A DNA stretch of 64,000 nucleotides from Rhododendron vialii. Its lineage: Eukaryota; Streptophyta; Magnoliopsida; Ericales; Ericaceae. Positions 1-10,981 of this stretch are shown here, piece by piece. The notes below the pieces were generated by a model. The model was given only the letters and a program-made list of their open reading frames with translations. It was not told the origin of the DNA and ran no database searches. The DNA lies in assembly GCF_030253575.1 (NCBI RefSeq), contig NC_080562.1:42695852-42759851 (forward strand), written 5' to 3'. Position numbers and translations under genes: made by a program. Within the stretch, counting starts at the first letter, position 1, and the number at the start of each line of letters is the position of its first letter.

Positions 1-328
1 TGATATCCTCCAGTATCCTTCAGCCTCCTTTGTGGAAAATGAAGGGAGACTACCGTGGCAAATGAACAGGGTCTCATCTGGCTATAAATGGAGACCTTTG
101 GTTCAGAGTGTTGTATCAGAAATCAGAGAGAAGAGAGTGATACACGAGTAGATTGTGAGGCAATACTGTGTGAGTCTGAGTGATTGTTGTAATCCTCCTC
201 CAGTAAATATAGTGAATCCGCTGCCCCTCCGTGGATGTACCCGATTATTGGGGAACCACGTAAATCCTTGTGTTTCTCTGTGTTGTGTGTTTGTGTTTGC
301 TTGGTTTGACTCTGGTTTAGCACTACAA
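1..328 (+). mobile_element. Copia-type LTR remnant (fossil)
   Basis: The stretch looks like the downstream part of a Ty1/copia LTR. It has a TATA-like box near 83-90, then a pyrimidine-rich segment and the conserved R/U5-like segment near 230-265 (CCTCCGTGGATGTA followed by GAACCACGTAAATC). It ends in a T/G-rich run closing in CA near 328. The left end lies outside the window, so I cannot say whether it is a solo LTR or the edge of a larger element. It is an old, non-coding fragment. Confidence 0.6.
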
Positions 329-448
329 AAATTTTATCCTATGGGTGCGATCACTTGGTCACTGTGAATGAATGGTAATCGTGAATCTGGATAATTTTAT
401 AAACACTTTCATGGACCGGGTTTCATGTATTGTACCACTTCTCTCTGC

Positions 449-455
449 TATAAAT
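449..455 (+). promoter_or_regulatory. Probable TATA box of the GH36 gene
   Basis: TATAAAT lies about 160 bases upstream of the start codon at 614, in a pyrimidine-rich context. It would place the transcription start near 480, giving a 5' leader of about 130 bases that ends in a short GA repeat touching the ATG. The copia LTR remnant ends only about 120 bases further upstream. Inferred from position and motif only. Confidence 0.5.
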
Positions 456-613
456 TCCCCTTGATTTTGTTCTCCGCATCATAGTGGTTGTTGGACTCTG
501 TTTCTCCATCTCTTTCCAAATACTGCAATTGATACTAGTAGTAGTATTTTTTTTGTTGTTTGTCAAGCCTTTTTGTTTTTTTGTGTTTTCATTGCCAATT
601 CGAGAGAGAGAGA

Positions 614-3600
614 ATGACGGTGGGCGCAGGGATAACAGTGGCCGATGGAAACCTGAACGTGCTAGGTACCCGCGTTTTAACCGACGTTAATGCCGATATT
701 TTCGCCACTCCGGCCGCCGGCGATTCCTTCTTCAATGGCGCTTTCATCGGCGTGCGGTCTGACCAGATTGGCAGCCGCCGCATCTTCCCCATCGGGAAAC
801 TCGAGTATGTCTGTCTGTCACTATTTCCTTTTCTTTTGCATAATTGCATGCTAGTTTTGTGTTAGAGAAATCAGTCAAAGCACAACACACGCAATGCATT
901 GCGCCAAGAACAATTAACAAAAAATTACTGACAGCTCAATCGCACTGATTTCTACTATGTGTGGATAAAGAGAGATTGGAAATAAGGAAAAGACTACAAA
1001 TTACTGGCAGCGTTCCTTATAGGATTGCTAAATGTATATTTGAAAGCAAGAGAGATAAGAACACCCAACAGTTAGCAAATTCTATTGAGATTGGTTGATT
1101 TGTTTTGGATATTGGTTGTGTGGGGAATGATGCAGGGGATTGAGGTTCATGTGTGTATTCCGATACAAGATGTGGTGGATGACTCAGAGGATGGGCAGTT
1201 GTGGCAAGGATATACCCTTTGAGACCCAATTCCTGATGGTGGAGGCGCTCAACGGTTTCCATTTTGGGGAGGAGAGTGGAGAGGGGGTGGTCGACCAATC
1301 GGCATTGTACACGGTGTTTTTGCCTATTCTGGAGGGTGATTTCAGGGCTGTTCTTCAGGGGAATGCTAATAACGAGTTGGAGATCTGTCTCGAGAGTGGT
1401 ATGCACAGTACATCCATATATCCACTTATTCACGTATGTATTATTTTTTTTGCTGATGTTTTGGATGAGCTCTAAAAAGTGAATGGTTTTGATTAAAGCG
1501 CATTTGAAGTGGACCGGAAGGGCTACAGTGGCCTAATAGGATACTCTAGTTAGTAAAAGGGACTGGAGAGGAGCTGGATCTTGTATTTAACTAGTTTCGT
1601 AATAATCTAGGTTTTGATTTCAGGGGATCCAGCTGTGGATGGATTTGAAGGCAGTCATTTGGTTTTTGTGGCAGCTGGATCCGACCCGTTCGATGTTGTC
1701 ACACATGCAGTCAAGTAAGTACACTTTCATTCCTTAGTTTCTCTTTCAATGCATAACGAGAAATAGGAACTGAAATGATATAGGTGTATCTGATAAATCC
1801 TGTTTATGGTCTTCCCTTTTTTTCCTAACTTAGCACGCAATTCCAAGAGAATTTTCAAATGATATCTCATTCCACAACCCATCCAAGTTCGGAAGCCTTA
1901 TTGAAGAGGAAAAAAATTCAAAAATATACATTTACAGAGTCATTTGCTTGATAATCTAGTTTTTCAGATCACATCACACCAGATCACAGTTATGTATGTG
2001 TTACCTTTTCTTTATGGCCCTTTGGTCCACCACTACCATGAAATTTCCTAAAAATGGTAAGAACCGGGAAAATGTAGTTCTCCTTGATTAATCATTTTAC
2101 ATTAGGAGCCAATTTCAGACAAAGAGTCAGGTGATGATAAGAAAGAGTGACAAAAACCGATGATAGCACGCTTTAACATAACTAAGCTAAGTGATTCTGA
2201 CCATGTTTGTATGTTGGATGTGGTATCACCATTCCAGTGAAGTTTTCTGCAATGGATATGGTCAAAATACCTTTCTTTTTAAGATGAAAAGTACAAGAAG
2301 GATAGTAAATTGACGATGCTCTTTCTTCGTTGTCAAAGATTGATTGTTCATTATAGTCGTAACTGTATACAGGACTGTTGAAAGACATTTGCAGACATTT
2401 TGTCATCGCGAGAGGAAAAGGGTATGATATTTCTTCTTTAAAAAAAGTCCACTTAATGCAATCTAATTATGTTACGTGTATGTTGTCCTCTAATAGTCTT
2501 AGATACTGATCTCTCTGAAAACAAACATGATTCAGATGCCAGACATGTTGAACTGGTTTGGCTGGTGCACATGGGATGCTTTCTATACTGAGGTTACTGC
2601 AGATGGTGTGAAGAATGGATTAGAAAGGTCTAACACTTACTAACTTGATGTTGTAATTAACTTCTACGGTTAGCATCAGACATATAGTGATTCCTAGTTC
2701 CATGTTTTGATTGATGTATCAGCTTCGAAAAAGGAGGGATCATCCCAAAGTTTGTTATTATTGATGATGGTTGGCAATCAGTTGGCATGGATCCTGTCAG
2801 TTTTGAAAATAAAGCTGATAACTCAGCTAAGTGAGCACCACGACTTGAATTGTTTCCATTATGTTGTGCCTATGCTTACTTTTGTTGTGCTTATTTGTTG
2901 ATGTTGTTGCCCTTTTTCAGTTTTTCAAATAGATTGACTCATATCAAAGAGAACCACAAGTTTCAAAAGAATGGAAAAGAAGGCCACAGGGTAGAGGATC
3001 CAGCAATGGGACTCCGCCACATTGTTACCCAAATCAAAGACCAACATGCCCTAAAGTAAATTCCTTATTCATTGTCCACAAACTGTTTTTTTCACAGCTA
3101 CAACTTTTTTGGTAGCCACTCATGATTGTATGTGCCCCTATATTTGTAGGTATGTTTATATGTGGCATGCGATAACAGGATATTGGGGTGGAGTTAGACC
3201 GGGTACTACTGAAATGGAACACTATGAATCTAAGTTATTCTACCCGGTCTCATCTCCTGGAGTTCAGTCAAACGAACCCTGTGATGCCTTGGATAGCATA
3301 ACGAAGAACGGGCTTGGCCTCGTGAACCCCGAGAAAGTGTTTAACTTCTATAATGAACTTCACTCTTATCTTGCTTCAGCCGGGATCGATGGGGTCAAAG
3401 TAGATGTTCAAAACATCCTTGAAACTCTTGGGGCAGGCCATGGTGGAAGAGTGAAACTTGCTCGAAAATATCATCAGGCATTGGAAGCATCTGTTTTGAG
3501 GAATTTCCATGACAATGGGATTATTTCTTGCATGAGTCACAATACAGATGGTTTGTATAGGTATGTCTTTCTCCTTCACAAGAGATCTACCATAATTAAG

Positions 3601-5203
3601 CTAGAGAAGTTCAAGGTGCGTTACATTATTGTGGACCTCTTTGCTGTGTTGATCTCATATGATCTTGCAGCGCGAAGAGAACAGCTGTTATAAGAGCATC
3701 AGATGATTTTTGGCCTAGAGATCCAGCTTCACACACAATTCATATTGCATCGGTTGCTTATAACACGGTTTTCCTTGGGGAGTTCATGCAGCCTGATTGG
3801 GATATGTTTCATGTAAGCTGAGGACAACTGACAATACTTTTTTGTTTGCAACAGATTTTCCATTTTTCTGTTGCTGTCTTTAAGTTGCTGAATTAATGGA
3901 AGTCAACTTGTAAATTCTTTTATTATAGAGCCTACATCCAATGGCAGAATACCATGGAGCAGCTCGTGCTGTGGGAGGATGTGCCATTTATGTCAGGTGC
4001 AGTGATTGGGCATGCATTTCTCTTAGCGAAACACCAAACCGTATGACATTATCCGATTAAATTACCACTTTCTCATGATGGATACATCTAATGCAGTGAC
4101 AAGCCTAGGCAACATGATTTCAATTTACTAAGCAAACTAGTACTTCCAGATGGATCCATTTTGAGGGCTAAACTTCCAGGAAGACCAACGAGGGACTGCT
4201 TGTTCTCTGATCCCGCTAGAGATGGGAAAAGGTATATAAGACATGTTGTGTGAAATTATTTTTTTGGAAAACCCTTTTTCAGCTTGTCTTGAAAAGGGCA
4301 TGTTTGCTCATTCCACTGTTAATTTTCTAACAGTATTCTTAAGATTTGGAATCTGAACGATTTCAATGGAGTTGTTGGGGTCTTCAACTGCCAAGGAGCT
4401 GGATGGTGTAGGGTTGGAAAGAAGAACCTGATCCATGATGACCAACCTGGCACAATCACCGGAATAATCCGAGCTAATGATGTTAATTATTTGCCCAAAC
4501 TTGCTGATGATACATGGACAGGAGATGCTGTCTTATATTCCCATCTTGCAGGTATGTCTTGTAGGCCTATGGCTTAAGGCAGTGTTCGAATAAGGGATTT
4601 GTGTGGGGATTGTTTTTTCAGGAAAAGATAAGAAGATGACGAAGTCAAGAAGATAAATTTCCTTTTTCTTCTAGTTCCTCTATGAGTCCCTGATCCAAAC
4701 ACAGCATGAACAACTTTCTTTTTTGTCGTTAGACATTGTTATTGAAGGTTAAAATGGTTTGAGAATTACCATTGTGACGAAGATAACACACTGTGGTTTA
4801 CCATTTCTTTTCGGTGGCCATTGCAGGAGACGTGGTATATCTTCCAAAGAATACGTCGCTGCCAATTACTCTGAAGGCACGAGAATATGAAGTTTTCACG
4901 GTGGTGCCAGTCAAGAAATTGTCAAATGGTGCTACTTTTGCTCCAATAGGTCTACTCAAGATGTTCAACTCAGGAGGAGCCATTAAGGAACTAAAATATG
5001 AATCTGTGAGGACTGCTAACATCGGCATGAAAGTGCGCGGGTGTGGCATATTTGGGGCCTATTCATCAGTACGACCTAAGAAGATAACAATAGACACAGA
5101 GGAAGTTGAGTTCAAATTTGAAGAAGGATCTGGACTGATCACTCTTGCTTTGAGAATTCCAGAGCAAGAGTTGTACCTTTGGGACATGACAATTGATTTT
5201 TGA
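614..5203 (+). CDS. Galactinol-sucrose galactosyltransferase / SIP1-type (GH36), raffinose synthase family
   Basis: Exons by eye: 614-804, 1136-1398, 1624-1714, 2373-2421, 2536-2627, 2723-2830, 2921-3055, 3150-3560, 3671-3812, 3929-3996, 4097-4231, 4334-4551, 4827-5203. Total 2,280 nt, 759 residues, which is normal for the family, and every junction keeps phase. The start MTVGAGITV matches family N-termini. Diagnostic segments include [37 protein letters not shown] and [20 protein letters not shown] carries the presumed nucleophile Asp395, and [10 protein letters not shown] the presumed acid/base Asp459. The family moves galactosyl groups from galactinol to sucrose or acts as an alkaline alpha-galactosidase. 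Similarity is closest to the Arabidopsis RFS1/RFS6 (DIN10) group, where activity varies, so the exact substrate is uncertain. No signal peptide is visible, consistent with a cytosolic enzyme. No disruption was seen. Confidence 0.93.
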
Positions 5204-6214
5204 AGATTGGATTGTTTTCTCGTAGCAGTCGAGGGTCTAGAATTTATTTGCTTTGTATCCTTCAAGACCTCCCATAAGAAAACTTTGCTTTTGTAGAAGG
5301 GTCACTGCTTGATGTTGCATTCACAGCATGAAGAATTAGGCAAGCGCACTGTGTCCGCATCTTCTTGTATGCGGGATTTTTATAGAAACTGTTAGTTGTC
5401 TGCAATGGAACTTCAAAATGGTAGTTTATTGATCAAATCCTCTTAACTGTATTCATTTGCACTTCGTGGTCAAATTGAATTTTCCATCAAGTTTTAGAAC
5501 GGTTATATTTGGCTGGTTTTCTAATTGTATGCTATATGATATCACAGTTGCAGAAATTGCTTGAGTACGGGCGCTAGACGCCAAAATACTACGATGGGAG
5601 GTGTCCAGAACCCACAGCTACCTTGTGATATCCACATGCATCAAATGCTTTCGGACACATTTGTGTCCGGATCTGTACACTTTTCATCTGCATCCAGAGC
5701 ATTGCTCGTTTGTGCCTTCCACTTGTAAGAAATTACTTGATGTTCATTTGTATTTCGGCCAGAAATTTCTGCCTTCTACTTCAAAAGAAAACAAATTTGG
5801 TTGTCTCATGGGAACATGCAATGCAAACAGCAGGGTTACTAATTTGATGATCTTATAGGGTTTCCAGTCTAATTTACCATAATGAATTCGGGTTATATGC
5901 TCTCTTAATGATGAAATAGATCCTGAAATTGCAAACAGATATATGAAGCAAACCAAAAATATGAAACAACTCTGTAGAGAACTTGAAGAAATGAAATGGA
6001 AAACAAATTCATTGCCGAGAGGAAGAATCCAAGGAAAGCAACTGTACCCGAGATCAATATAGTAAACAAAGCTTTGTCTATGTTTAGGAACACTAATATG
6101 AAAGAGTTTGTGGGTAACGCTGTTTGTGCCTCAATATCATCGGCCACTCAATACAATACCACGTTTTCACATAGTCAGTCAGGTGCTTTAGAGAACAGGA
6201 CCAGCACGACGCTA
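5204..6214. other. Convergent 3' spacer between the GH36 and SmD1 genes
   Basis: This holds the 3' UTR of the GH36 gene on the left and the 3' UTR of SmD1 (minus strand) on the right. I see no coding exon. The short open frames here lack family motifs and splice context. No transposon ends were recognised. Confidence 0.6.
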
Positions 6215-8068
6215 TTAACGCCCACGTCCACGCCCACCGCGGCCACGTCCTCGTCCCCGACCACGTCCCATAGGCTTCCCTGAAATTCAATACACAGTTA
6301 AAATGTAATGTCACCGCCAGAATATAGAAGGAAACAAAGACATGAGGACATCAAAATGTGTGGCTTGGGCAGCTAGAAAGAGAAGAGAAGTGCAATGTGC
6401 GATACCTGCAGTAGGCTTTTTGGGCTTGACTCTAGGTGTCTCCTCCACTAGCAAAGTCTCAAGATTCAAGCTGTCGGGGAGAATGTAATACCGGATGTTG
6501 TTACCCCTAACACTGAGGTGATCAAGAGTAACTGGATTTTTCCCCTTCACTGCCAATTTTACCGTCTTCAAATGTGTGTTCATACTGTTATCCACACCTA
6601 CACCAAACCAATCAAATCATCAGCTAGAAAATAAGCTCCAAGATGAATCTACTTTGTTATGGACAAAATAACCAGAACACAAGTTTGGAGCTTCCCTATT
6701 GAGCTAAGTTTCATTGAAGTATCCACCCAACAAACGTCATATCATCCCAACAAAAGAAAGCTATATCTCTCTCCAAACATTCTTCATGGAAAGAGTAGAG
6801 TTAATCTTTACACTTTTACCACGTGAACTTTACAAATTGGTTTATGTGGACGGGAAGGATTACAACAACTTGGCTGCAGAAATACTCAAATTAGAATTGA
6901 TATTTAAATTTTGTTGATGGGGTGATGGAAGTCAAAAATATGGGGAGAGAAGAACTTATTCAAGTTGCAAGAGTCATTGGTGACGGAGGGAGAGGGACAA
7001 CTGGAATTAAAACAGTATTTATTTGTAAGGCCGTTGTTAGTTAGATGTACCTTTAATGTCAAGCTTATGATAAAAAAATAGCGTAAAAAATGAAAACATT
7101 TTGCATAAAATTCTAAAAGAGAGGGAGATGTGTAGAAAGTATAATCAAACGTGATCATTTCCAAAACGTGCAAGAGCTTAGTCCATGTCATCTATTGGTA
7201 CCTGGTGTCTATGTTACATGGATTCTTCTAAATTACTAAATACTCGTGTCAGATACTCAACACTTCCAACATAATATGACATTTCTGTCGGAGTATATTT
7301 AGTTAGACATCCACGCAGTAGACATATTTTCATTCCACGAACCCTGTCAAACTCTTATATTACACACGAAAACTCCAAAGGCACTTTGTAAACATAACTT
7401 ATGGAAGAAAATAAAGGTTTTATACAAACAAATTTGATAATTTTGGTGTATCCCCGTGAGATGCAAATTAGATGAATCCAATTTTAGGCACCTCACCACA
7501 TCCGAGACCCGTACCCAAGTCTATTTGATATAGTTTAGTGTAATGAAGTATCATGGACCTTCTATGTGAAACCAGGAGAACAACCAACATACCAACGAAA
7601 AAGATCAATTATGTATTGGCTTGGACGCTCAAATAGTTATATCTAAGCGAAACTACAAAACCTCTTTTAACACAATTCTTGGTGCAACAAAACGGAATGA
7701 CTATCTAGCTGTCTAAAAACCACAGAGCTACGAATAACAGAATATTAGGGTTTACAAAAAAAAAAAAAAACCCTAATTCGACTTTGAATATAGCAAAAGA
7801 AAGAAAAATCGTCAGCGGAGATTGGGGGAAGACCTGTGATGGTTCCATGAACAGAGGTGCCGTTCTTGAGCTCGATCGAGACAGTCTCGTTGTTCAACTT
7901 CATCAAGAACCTGCACAGCGAAAACAAGTATACATTACACACAATTAAACGGAGGAAATTGAAAATCAAATTACAGTATGCGACTGGGGAAAATCAAGAA
8001 ACCATAAAGGAAGTATAGAATGCAAAAATTGAGATGAGAGAGAGAGAGAGAGACCTGACGAGCTTCAT
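6215..8068 (-). CDS. SmD1: Small nuclear ribonucleoprotein SmD1
   Basis: Minus-strand exons in transcript order: 8068-8055, 7910-7834, 6597-6406, 6279-6215. Total 348 nt, 115 residues, against about 116 in other plants. The first exon codes only MKLV plus part of an Arg codon, so an ORF search misses it. The Sm1 motif is [19 protein letters not shown]; the Sm2 motif is [15 protein letters not shown]. The tail is a Gly-Arg run, [17 protein letters not shown], the type that is dimethylated in SmD1. The protein forms part of the heptameric Sm ring on U1, U2, U4 and U5 snRNAs in the nucleus. Small departures from the usual sequence (VDNSMNTH where VDISMNTH is common) are conservative. A GA/CT run begins at the donor of intron 1. 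The gene converges on the GH36 gene. Confidence 0.94.
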
Positions 8069-9428
8069 CGTGGATTTGCTGGAGAAAGAAGCAGATCGAT
8101 GGGAGCAACTTCACAGCTTTGCTAAAACCCTGGGTTCAGCCAAGAGGCGGGAGATGCGAAATCTGCCAAGACCAAGAGGGTGGTTAATGGCAATTTGGCC
8201 CTCGAATTTTCCCAAGTTTCACTTTGGCTCTAGTAAAGATTATACTCACATGTTTTGGTTGGCATTGCTTATTTATTTTGATTTATGTATCTGGCTCATT
8301 AGACTGATTAATTCAGATGATCAATATCACCGTCCTCTAGCGAGTTCTAAGCGAATATAAGAGGAGGGGGAGGAGGAGCAATAGTATAGGTAAAGAGAGA
8401 ATTTCACTAAAGTAACGAGGCAGATTATAGAAAGACATGTTGTAACAGCTTAGATATTTGTCGATACAATTGGCTACAGTTCCTCAACACTTGTGATGAT
8501 CCACTGTTCCAAAGCTTAAAAGAATATACTTTTAGTCCCTAGATCCACTTTGTCACCTCTCTACATTTATTCTCTTAGATGACGTGACGCATAGATTGAT
8601 GGCTTGTGTATATAGTCGAACCATATAAAAAAGACTTCTTAACGCTCATATTGTCAGGTGATTACCATTGTGTCAATCCCTCGGGATCGCATTGCATAGT
8701 TACTTGTTTTGTCGAGAAATAAGTAAAAAGAAAATAAACAACAAAGTAGTAAGTAGTAAAATTCTTTGGCCGCCAATTGCTTATTTGTATGTTTTGTGTC
8801 CTAATCCTATTTGCTTACTGCTTAAAGTGTAATCAAACAGCCCTACCCTATTATTCCTCATTTTGTTTCAACTTGGGTTGTTGATAATTGCCACAAAAAA
8901 AAACTTGGGTTGTTGATTGCATAAAGGGTGTGTTTGTGATGAATACAAATTTTAGATTTTTGTTTCAGATTCTGCTGTAGATTTTAAATTTCGAATTTTA
9001 GTAGAAGTTGAGAAATATGTTTGTTATAGCTGCGAGATTATAAAAATTTCTTTTCCTTTTTTAGAATTTGTGTCACAAATTTCCAAAAGCTACCCAATCC
9101 GAGCTTTAGAATTTTGAATTTTTTTTCCCTTTTTTAGGTTCTCAGAATTTGTAATTTCTAAATATCAATTTTGTAAATTTTTTTGACAAACATTCTAAAC
9201 TGATTTTTAAAAGCTAGAATCTAAAAATTTGTTAAAATAATTTTTGACAAACACCCAAAAAGTTCGAAACACCATCAATTTGTAAAACATGTCAACAAGT
9301 AGATCACATTAACCTGAATTATTTGCACTTCCATGCGTGAAGTGATTTTTAACCTAGGTTTTGTCCTGAAAAGATACCGAAACACTCAAGTGTCAAATAT
9401 GAAAGTCATTATATACTTCTTCCTATAA

Positions 9429-9715
9429 GAGCATCTCCAACCCACACTCCATTTCTTTATTTTGGAGGAAAAATATTCTCCAATCCATCCTCTAAAACTC
9501 TTCTCCATTTGGGAGGATGAACTTTGATCCTCTAAATATAGAGGATGAAGGAAAAAATAGAGAATCTCCTCCAAATATGTGTTGGAGTTGATAAATAGAG
9601 TGTTGGGTTGGAGTTGAGATAAACAGTACAATCCTCTAAATCTACTTTTCAAATAAAATAGATTAATTTGATCATCTCAAATAGAGATTTGAAGGGTGTT
9701 GAATTGAAGATGCTC
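9429..9715. mobile_element. PIF/Harbinger (Tourist-like) MITE with TAA duplication
   Basis: Terminal inverted repeats start GAGCATCTCCAACCC on the left and, read from the right on the other strand, GAGCATCTTCAATTC. Both ends are flanked by TAA (9426-9428 and 9716-9718), the 3-bp duplication of PIF/Harbinger elements. The element is 287 bp with no coding capacity. The GAGCATCTCCAAC end is a common plant MITE terminus. Confidence 0.8.
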
Positions 9716-10291
9716 TAATGAATATTTTTAAAAAGTCGATTTTGTCGCTCCCCTGTTCTCTAACGATACTCTCTTTTCTTTCACAAAATAAATCACCCAG
9801 TAAAAACATATATATGAGAGTGATGTTAGAGAACATGCATGGTTAGTTGGTTACCGCTTCCTTTCTCTATCTCCTACTTCGAAAATATCTCATTTCTAGT
9901 TGTGCAGAGCAGTCAGAACCAACCTGACAACTTGCTCTCAAATAGAGAGAAGAACCAAAAAAAAGCAATTAAACACTTGATGGAGACAGCTAGTGGTACC
10001 CAACTTGGAGTGGCTGGTTTGTTTTGTTTCCATTTTGGGAACCTAACTTTTAAGACACAACAAACCCAGGCGTTGTCAACCCAACCCTCATTCCCCTCAA
10101 AGCTGGAGCTGGTGGGTGAGAAACCATGCTTTTTGAGATGGTTTGCTAATTTCCCTCTCCGTGACCAAGGTTTGAGTTCTATGAGGGGTCGTTGAGCCCT
10201 TTCGTTAACTAACCTTTCACTAATTCCCGTTAACTATAAATATGGCCCCAAAAAAAAAGGATGGGTTTGAAAATAAAGTACACACATGGAC

Positions 10292-10620
10292 TCATTCGTC
10301 ACTGCATCTATCTAGAGCATGTATGAATGACAAGTACGATTTTAAAAATAGATTACTGATTTTCCTCTTTAAAACGAAGATGAAATCGATCGTGTTTCTA
10401 ACATTACCGACAAATCAAATCACCGAAATTATTGGCTTCTTAGAATGCATTCGATCGTTATCTGTTAGGGCGTTCACACTTGGTTGGTCTAATCGCAGCG
10501 ATATGATTTCATCATCGCACTTGTCTAGAGCATGAATGACGACAAATATGATTTTAGAAATTGCTTACTCATTTTCCTATGTTTCTAACATTACTGACTA
10601 ACCAAATCATTAAAGTTATG
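10292..10620. repeat. Degenerate direct repeat upstream of permease copy A
   Basis: A unit running from a TCGTCACTGCATCTATCTAG-like start through GTTTCTAACATTAC to CCAAATCA-type ends occurs at about 10292-10430 and again at about 10509-10620. The second copy lacks an internal segment of about 22 bases. The two lie about 217 bases apart within 700 bases of the permease start codon. Origin unknown. Confidence 0.55.
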
Positions 10621-10981
10621 ACGTTAATTTGTTCAGTGGATTTTCTAGAACCCGTTGTCATTGCCAACACCATTTCGAAATCAATTGAGATAAGAGTGAA
10701 TATCCAACATCCGGTCATGAAAAAAAAAAAGACCATCGGTTCAATACTTCAATTCAGAGAACGTTTGTAACATCAGATAAAATTCCTATAAAACGAAGAA
10801 CATGAACCAGACTTTCTGGGACTTTCTTTACCCATCTCCGTTTTCTCGCTTTATGGCTACGCCATGCCCATCAGTCCTTTAAGTCAACGTTTCAAGCAAA
10901 GAAGCAGAACTTTCCATGATTGATGCGTTTAGTTATGAGTGAATTGTAATCTTCCAGTTCTTTTGAGAGAGAGAGAGAGTA

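Larger units (their letters stand above)
8069..10981. other. Intergenic region between SmD1 and the first permease gene
   Basis: Shared upstream region of two diverging genes: the SmD1 promoter at the left and the permease promoter at the right. It holds the PIF/Harbinger MITE (9429-9715) and a degenerate direct repeat (10292-10620). An AT-rich stretch at about 8927-9258 is bounded by inverted GGGTGT-GTTTG-like ends and may be an old hAT-like MITE, but I found no target duplication. A 16-base repeat (AACTTGGGTTGTTGAT) occurs twice near 8870-8920. No coding exon was seen. Confidence 0.5.

Noticed and set aside
1017-1433. 138-codon minus-strand open frame in the GH36 gene
   Set aside because: It overlaps exon 2 of a well-supported plus-strand gene and has no recognisable motif.
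2921-2936. Alternative acceptor at 2936 (CAAATAG) for exon 7 of the GH36 gene
   Set aside because: It keeps frame but gives [11 protein letters not shown]; the TTTTTCAG acceptor at 2920 gives [15 protein letters not shown], which fits the family better and has a stronger pyrimidine tract.
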